Assembly: GCA_030150305.1 (NCBI GenBank)
Contig: JASLGD010000624.1
Coordinates: 1-9,798, forward strand
Reading direction: 5' to 3'
DNA length: 9,798 bases
Origin: Caldimonas sp.
GTDB lineage: Bacteria; Pseudomonadota; Gammaproteobacteria; Burkholderiales; Burkholderiaceae_C
In this document: piece after piece, positions 6,870-9,798 of the stretch
How positions within the stretch are numbered: position 1 is the first letter of the stretch
Layout: every line of letters begins with the position of its first letter
Translations under genes and position numbers: made by a program
Notes under the pieces: model-generated
Told to the model about the DNA's origin: nothing
What the model saw: only the letters and a program-made list of their open reading frames with translations
Database searches by the model: none

Positions 6870-7858
6870 CGCTTGGCCGGGAGCGCGGCGACCTTCTGCT
6901 CGATCGCACCGAAGATCGATGCGCCGGCCGCGTCCTTCATCTCGATGCGGATGCTGTCGCCGAAGCGCATGAACGGCGTCTTCGCCGCGCCGCTCTCGAT
7001 CGTCTCGATCGCGCGCTTCTCGGCGATGCACGAGTAGCCGCGCGACCAGTCCTTGTTGCTCACCGTGCCGCTGCCGACGATCGAGCCGGCGCGTGCGTTC
7101 CTCGTCTTGCACAGGTGCGCGATCAGCTGGCCGAAGTGGAACGTCATCTCCTCGCCGGCGCTGCAGTTGCCGACGCGCTCGCCGTTCCAGGTGCTCTCGA
7201 GGTCGAGGTGGACGCGGCCGCCGCGCCACGCGTCGCCGAGCTCGTCGGGCGTGACGGCGACCGGGCTGAACGCGGTCGCGGGCTTTCCCTGGACGAAACC
7301 GAACCCCTTCGCGAGCTCGGCCGGGATGAGATTGCGCAGGCTCACGTCGTTGGCGAGCAGGACGAGCCGCACGCTCTCGATCGCGGCATCGGCGCCGATG
7401 CCCATCGCGACATCGCCGGTGACGACGGCGACCTCGGACTCGAAGTCGATCCCCCAGTCCTCGCTCGCGGCGACGATGTCGTCGCGCGGCCCGAGGAAGT
7501 CGTCGCTGCCGCCCTGGTACATCAGCGGATCGGTCCAGAAGCTCGCCGGCATCTCGGCGTTGCGCGCGCGGCGGACGAGCTCGACGTGGTTGACGAAGGC
7601 CGAGCCGTCGGCCCACTGGTATGCGCGCGGCAGCGGCGCCATGCAGCGCTCCGGCTCGAACGCGAACGCGCTCTTCGCCTTGCCGTCGTTCAGCCGCGCG
7701 GCGAGATCCTCGAGTTGCGGCGAGAGGAAGTTCCAGTCGTCGAGGACCTGCTGCAGCCGGCTCGCGATGCCGCTGGCATAGTGGGCGCTCGCGAGGTTGC
7801 GCGAGACGACGACGAGCTGGCCGTCGCGCGACCCGTCCTTGTAGGTGGCGAGCTTCAT
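6866..7858 (-). CDS. Fumarylacetoacetate hydrolase (FAH) family protein
   Basis: This 330-residue enzyme belongs to the FAH superfamily, which hydrolyses or hydrates C-C bonds of 2-oxo/diketo acids in aromatic or amino-acid breakdown. An N-terminal region (1-75) resembles the small domain of the two-domain FAH group. The catalytic domain carries YQGGSDDFLGP (114-124), DFESEVAVV with the metal-ligand pair E140 and E142 (138-146), LLANDVSLR with D171 (167-175), GFVQGKPATAFSP (187-199), and GSGTVSNKD (262-270). These cover the usual acidic metal ligands and substrate lysine. Exact chemistry (fumarylacetoacetate, fumarylpyruvate or another acylpyruvate) cannot be decided, because no tyrosine or gentisate pathway gene is beside it. 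The ATG at 7858 has no clear Shine-Dalgarno. The frame stays open upstream, but that part lies antisense to the DUF3108 gene and shows no family match. It leads the operon with the protease and TraB/GumN genes. Confidence 0.92.
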   Translation of the reverse strand: MKLATYKDGSRDGQLVVVSRNLASAHYASGIASRLQQVLDDWNFLSPQLEDLAARLNDGKAKSAFAFEPERCMAPLPRAYQWADGSAFVNHVELVRRARNAEMPASFWTDPLMYQGGSDDFLGPRDDIVAASEDWGIDFESEVAVVTGDVAMGIGADAAIESVRLVLLANDVSLRNLIPAELAKGFGFVQGKPATAFSPVAVTPDELGDAWRGGRVHLDLESTWNGERVGNCSAGEEMTFHFGQLIAHLCKTRNARAGSIVGSGTVSNKDWSRGYSCIAEKRAIETIESGAAKTPFMRFGDSIRIEMKDAAGASIFGAIEQKVAALPAKR

Positions 7859-7903
7859 TCGTTCGAAGGTCCGACGTTCGTGGTGAGAGCAGGGCGATTG
7901 TCG
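7859..7903. promoter_or_regulatory. Short divergent intergenic region
   Basis: Only 45 bp separate the FAH-family start (minus) from the DUF3108 ATG (plus). On the minus strand a -10-like GACAAT (7897-7902) sits in ACAATCGCCC, the same 10-mer found at the phaM -10. No convincing -35 is seen; TGCGCA with an 18-bp spacer is the best, with 3 of 6 matches. Any full promoter for either gene must extend into the opposite coding sequence. Confidence 0.35.
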
Positions 7904-9133
7904 ATGCTGGATCCGGGCGCTGCGCACGCTGGCTCGCCGCGCTCCGAGCCCGGCCGCGGAGCGCGGCGCCGACGACTGCGCGCGCTCGGTGGCTGCGTCG
8001 CGCTCGCGGTCGTCCTTCACCTCGCGCTCCTCGACTCCGTCGCCGGCTGGACGGCGCACATGTCCGATCCGTCGCCGCCGACGCTCTCGGTGCGAACGAT
8101 CGCGGCCGAACCTGCGATCGCCGCCCAACCCGCGGAGTTGGGGCGCGTTGCGTCGGAGACGTCGACGCCGGTCGACCCTTCGCCGGCCCCGGCGCAAGCG
8201 GCGCCGCCGCCGCGCCGGCCGCTCGCCGCTGCCCGCGCGTCGACGGTGAAACGCAACCTCGCTCGACCCGCCGACGCAGTCGAGCAAGTTAGCGCGAGCT
8301 CTCCTGACAATGACGTCGTTGTGTCGAGCGCGCCGGCCCTGATCCCGGCCGTCGAGTCGGCCGCTCGCGACACGGCCGCTGCCGCCACCGTCGTCGCGGA
8401 CGTCGAGGGCCACCCCGGCGAGCCCGACACGCGACCGGGCACGAGCGCAGCGGCGGCGATCCCGGGCGGCGGCGACCGCCCGCCGCCGGTCTACCCGACG
8501 CGCCTGCCGCAGGCGGCGACGCTGCACTACCAGGTCCGCCGCGGCTTCCTTCACGGCGACGGCGAGATCCGCTGGCGTCCGGCCGGCAATGGCTACCACC
8601 TCGTCCTCGAGGCGAGCATCGCCGGCCTGACGCTCCTCGTGCAGACGAGCGAGGGCACCATCGACCGGCACGGCCTGGCGCCGGTGCGCTTTCTCGACCA
8701 GCGCGCGCGGCGCGCCGCGCAGGCGGCCAACTTCGTGCGCGAGAGCGGCCGCATCACGTTCTCCGGCACGGCGGTCGAGTTTGCGCTGCTGGCCGGAGTC
8801 CAGGACCGGCTGAGCTGGATGATCCAGCTCGCCGGCATCGTCGCCGCCGATCCTGCGTTGCTGCACGACGGCGCGCGGATCACGATGGCGGTCGTCGGGG
8901 CGCGCGGCGATGCCGACGTCTGGAGCCTGCGTTACGTCGGCGAGGAGGCCGTCGAGACCCCGAGCGGCAGCGTCAACGCGGTCAAGCTCTTCCGCGAGGG
9001 CCACAGCGCGAACGACACCACGGCCGAGGTCTGGCTCGATCCAGCGCGCTCGTACCTGCCGGTGCGGGCGACGCTGCGCAACAGCTCCGGAACTCCCGAA
9101 TACGACCTTCTGCTCGGCCGCATCGACCCGTAG
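7904..9133 (+). CDS. DUF3108 domain protein with N-terminal membrane anchor
   Basis: This 409-residue protein has three parts. An Arg-rich cytoplasmic start (RGARRRRLR, 18-26) leads into one membrane helix (about 27-49, GGCVALAVVLHLALLDSVAG). A long low-complexity Pro/Ala/Arg linker covers about 52-200. A C-terminal domain (about 200-405) matches the DUF3108 family, with LHYQVRRG (207-214), GDGEIRWRP (218-226), YHLVLEASIAGL (231-242), LDQRARR (264-270) and AEVWLDPARSYLPVR (374-388). DUF3108 domains are predicted to be beta-rich and outside the inner membrane; function is unknown. The anchor-plus-Pro-rich-linker layout recalls TonB-like proteins but no TonB C-terminal domain is seen. The ATG at 7904 is preceded by AGGG at a 9-base gap. 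In-frame GTG (7880, 7883) and TTG (7898) are alternative starts. Confidence 0.82.
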   Translation: MLDPGAAHAGSPRSEPGRGARRRRLRALGGCVALAVVLHLALLDSVAGWTAHMSDPSPPTLSVRTIAAEPAIAAQPAELGRVASETSTPVDPSPAPAQAAPPPRRPLAAARASTVKRNLARPADAVEQVSASSPDNDVVVSSAPALIPAVESAARDTAAAATVVADVEGHPGEPDTRPGTSAAAAIPGGGDRPPPVYPTRLPQAATLHYQVRRGFLHGDGEIRWRPAGNGYHLVLEASIAGLTLLVQTSEGTIDRHGLAPVRFLDQRARRAAQAANFVRESGRITFSGTAVEFALLAGVQDRLSWMIQLAGIVAADPALLHDGARITMAVVGARGDADVWSLRYVGEEAVETPSGSVNAVKLFREGHSANDTTAEVWLDPARSYLPVRATLRNSSGTPEYDLLLGRIDP

Positions 9134-9136
9134 GAC

Positions 9137-9151
9137 GCGACCCCGAGTCGC
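9137..9151 (+). terminator. Weak hairpin just after the DUF3108 gene
   Basis: GCGAC (9137-9141) and GTCGC (9147-9151) form a 5-bp stem around a 5-base loop, 3 bases after the stop codon. No clear T-run follows, so an intrinsic terminator is doubtful. The rest of the 116-bp gap up to 9249 shows no gene. Confidence 0.2.
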
Positions 9152-9249
9152 TTCGGCGGCGTCGGCGCGCGGGCTCGAACCGGCGTTCTAGGCGCATGGG
9201 TTGCCGCAGCTCGCTTGCAATCCGGACTCCGGACCGCAGGTACACCGTC

Positions 9250-9525
9250 ATGCACATGCTCTACAACTCGGACAGCTTCACGGTCGTTCTCTTCGAGATT
9301 CCGACCACCGAAGCCGGCTCCGGCGCGGGGGAGACGACGAGCCGCGGCGCCTTCGAGATCGTCGACAAGCTCGCGCAGAAGGACATCTTCATCGACGGCT
9401 CGATGGCCGACCAGTTCCAGGCCGGTGTCGAGGCGCTGATGGAAGACGAGCCGAGCGAGGAAGAGCTCGACGAGTACATCGGCCGCTTCGCCTCGCTGAT
9501 GCCGCAGCCGCTCGTCCTCCACTGA
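9250..9525 (+). CDS. Small DUF3567-type conserved protein
   Basis: This 91-residue acidic cytoplasmic protein matches, from memory, the DUF3567 family found mainly in Burkholderiales. Recognisable stretches are MHMLYNSDSFTVV (1-13), RGAFEIVDKLAQKDIFIDG (32-50), MADQFQAGVEAL (52-63), PSEEELDEYIGRF (68-80) and the C-terminal MPQPLVLH (84-91). There is no signal peptide, membrane helix or known catalytic motif; function is unknown. The ATG at 9250 is chosen because family resemblance begins there and CAGG (9237-9240) lies 9 bases upstream. The open frame could extend to an ATG at 9196, but those 18 residues look unrelated. It follows the DUF3108 gene by 116 bp, so it may be transcribed separately. 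Confidence 0.85.
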   Translation: MHMLYNSDSFTVVLFEIPTTEAGSGAGETTSRGAFEIVDKLAQKDIFIDGSMADQFQAGVEALMEDEPSEEELDEYIGRFASLMPQPLVLH

Positions 9526-9530
9526 TCGGC

Positions 9531-9548
9531 TGGCGCGCGGCGGCGCCA
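9531..9548 (+). terminator. Possible terminator hairpin after the DUF3567 gene
   Basis: TGGCGC (9531-9536) and GCGCCA (9543-9548) form a perfect 6-bp stem with a 6-base loop, beginning 5 bases after the stop. It is followed by ACTTCTG, a poor T-tract, so it may be only a weak terminator or an RNA-stabilising structure. Confidence 0.35.
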
Positions 9549-9640
9549 ACTTCTGCCGTCGCCGGCGCGCTCCGCCGCCCGTCGGCGCGACACCGCCTCA
9601 AGTCCCGCTCCCCGGCGTCGATACCGGATGGTCGCCAGCC

Positions 9641-9662
9641 CATCGATGGCGGCATCGATGGC
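9641..9662. repeat. Two direct copies of CATCGATGGC just before the last gene
   Basis: CATCGATGGC occurs at 9641-9650 and again at 9653-9662, a period of 12 bases. The first copy lies in a 10-bp palindrome, CCATCGATGG (9640-9649), and the second ends 2 bases before the ATG of the next gene. It could be a tandem operator or affect ribosome access; it may also be chance in short DNA. Confidence 0.4.
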
Positions 9663-9664
9663 CC

Positions 9665-9798
9665 ATGTCCCCGGAGCAGGCGATTCCTCCCGAAACGCAG
9701 TCGTTCGTCTCGACGCTGCTGATGCTCGCCCTCGCGCTCGGCGTCAGCACGCTGGCGGCGTACGTCGCGTTCGACCTCGCGCGGCGCGTCCGCGTCCT
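9665..9798 (+). CDS. Membrane protein, probably the start of an MHYT-type sensor (cut by window edge)
   Basis: Only the first 44 codons are present. After a short polar start (MSPEQAIPPETQSF) comes a hydrophobic helix, VSTLLMLALALGVSTLAAYV (15-34), then AFDLARRVRV. The pattern of a membrane helix ending in A-x-Y-x-A-x-DLA-x-R is what I recall for the first helix of MHYT sensor domains, which often head diguanylate cyclase/phosphodiesterase or histidine-kinase proteins. With one helix visible this is tentative; the MHYT motif itself and any output domain would lie beyond the edge. ATG at 9665 is the first in-frame ATG after the preceding gene. No Shine-Dalgarno is evident; the CATCGATGGC repeats occupy that place. 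Confidence 0.6.
   Translation, partial: MSPEQAIPPETQSFVSTLLMLALALGVSTLAAYVAFDLARRVRV

Noticed and set aside
6367..6909. Extension of the TraB/GumN frame to an upstream ATG at 6909 (501 codons)
   Set aside because: The extension is Arg-rich and overlaps the protease gene. The ATG at 6366 has AAGGAG and begins a clear signal peptide.
7859..9004. Upstream extension of the FAH-family frame through the DUF3108 region, giving a 712-codon frame
   Set aside because: Family resemblance begins exactly at MKLATYKDG (ATG 7858). The extension is antisense to the DUF3108 gene and has low-complexity composition.
9165..9190. tRNA T-arm-like string (GGTTCGAGCC on the minus strand)
   Set aside because: The stem pairs only about 3 bases and no matching acceptor, D or anticodon arms are found next to it.
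9196..9249. Earlier ATG (9196) for the DUF3567-type gene
   Set aside because: The extra 18 residues (starting MGCRSSLAIRTPD) do not resemble the family, which as I recall it begins MHMLYNSDS. CAGG is well placed for the ATG at 9250.

Overview
This is a very GC-rich, densely coded window, about 70% G+C by eye. It most likely comes from a betaproteobacterium of the Burkholderiales. The evidence is a PhaM-type polyhydroxyalkanoate (PHA) granule protein, a small DUF3567-type protein, a DUF3108 protein, and a GC-rich intercistronic repeat of the kind common in that order. Codon use is uniform, and I see no insertion sequence, phage, CRISPR array or RNA gene. No gene-free stretch exceeds about 140 bases.

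Left block, minus strand, read from about 5345 down to 1: phaM, then glcD, glcE and glcF (the three subunits of glycolate oxidase), then an AraC-type regulator cut by the left edge. Gaps are 7 bp (phaM-glcD), 10 bp (glcD-glcE) and 95 bp (glcE-glcF, holding a C7G6 palindrome and a tandem 9-mer). glcF and the regulator share an ATGA overlap. A plausible sigma-70 promoter upstream of phaM (-35 at 5399-5404, -10 at 5376-5381) would make phaM the first gene of a phaM-glcDEF-araC unit.

Middle block, minus strand, 7858 down to 5404: a fumarylacetoacetate-hydrolase-family enzyme, a membrane-anchored retropepsin-like aspartic protease and a secreted TraB/GumN (Tiki-like) protein. Each is joined to the next by an ATGA overlap, so they are almost certainly one operon. 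The last two should act at or beyond the inner membrane.

Right block, plus strand, from 7904: a DUF3108 protein with an N-terminal membrane anchor and a long Pro/Ala-rich linker, diverging from the middle operon across only 45 bp. A DUF3567 protein follows, and then the first 44 codons of a membrane protein that looks like the start of an MHYT-type sensor.

Most of this is recognisable chromosomal housekeeping and metabolism. I did not find a clearly new system. The points most worth checking are the linkage of phaM to glcDEF with a terminal AraC regulator, the coupled hydrolase-protease-TraB trio, the shared ACAATCGCCC promoter core, and the GC-rich repeat inside the glc operon.
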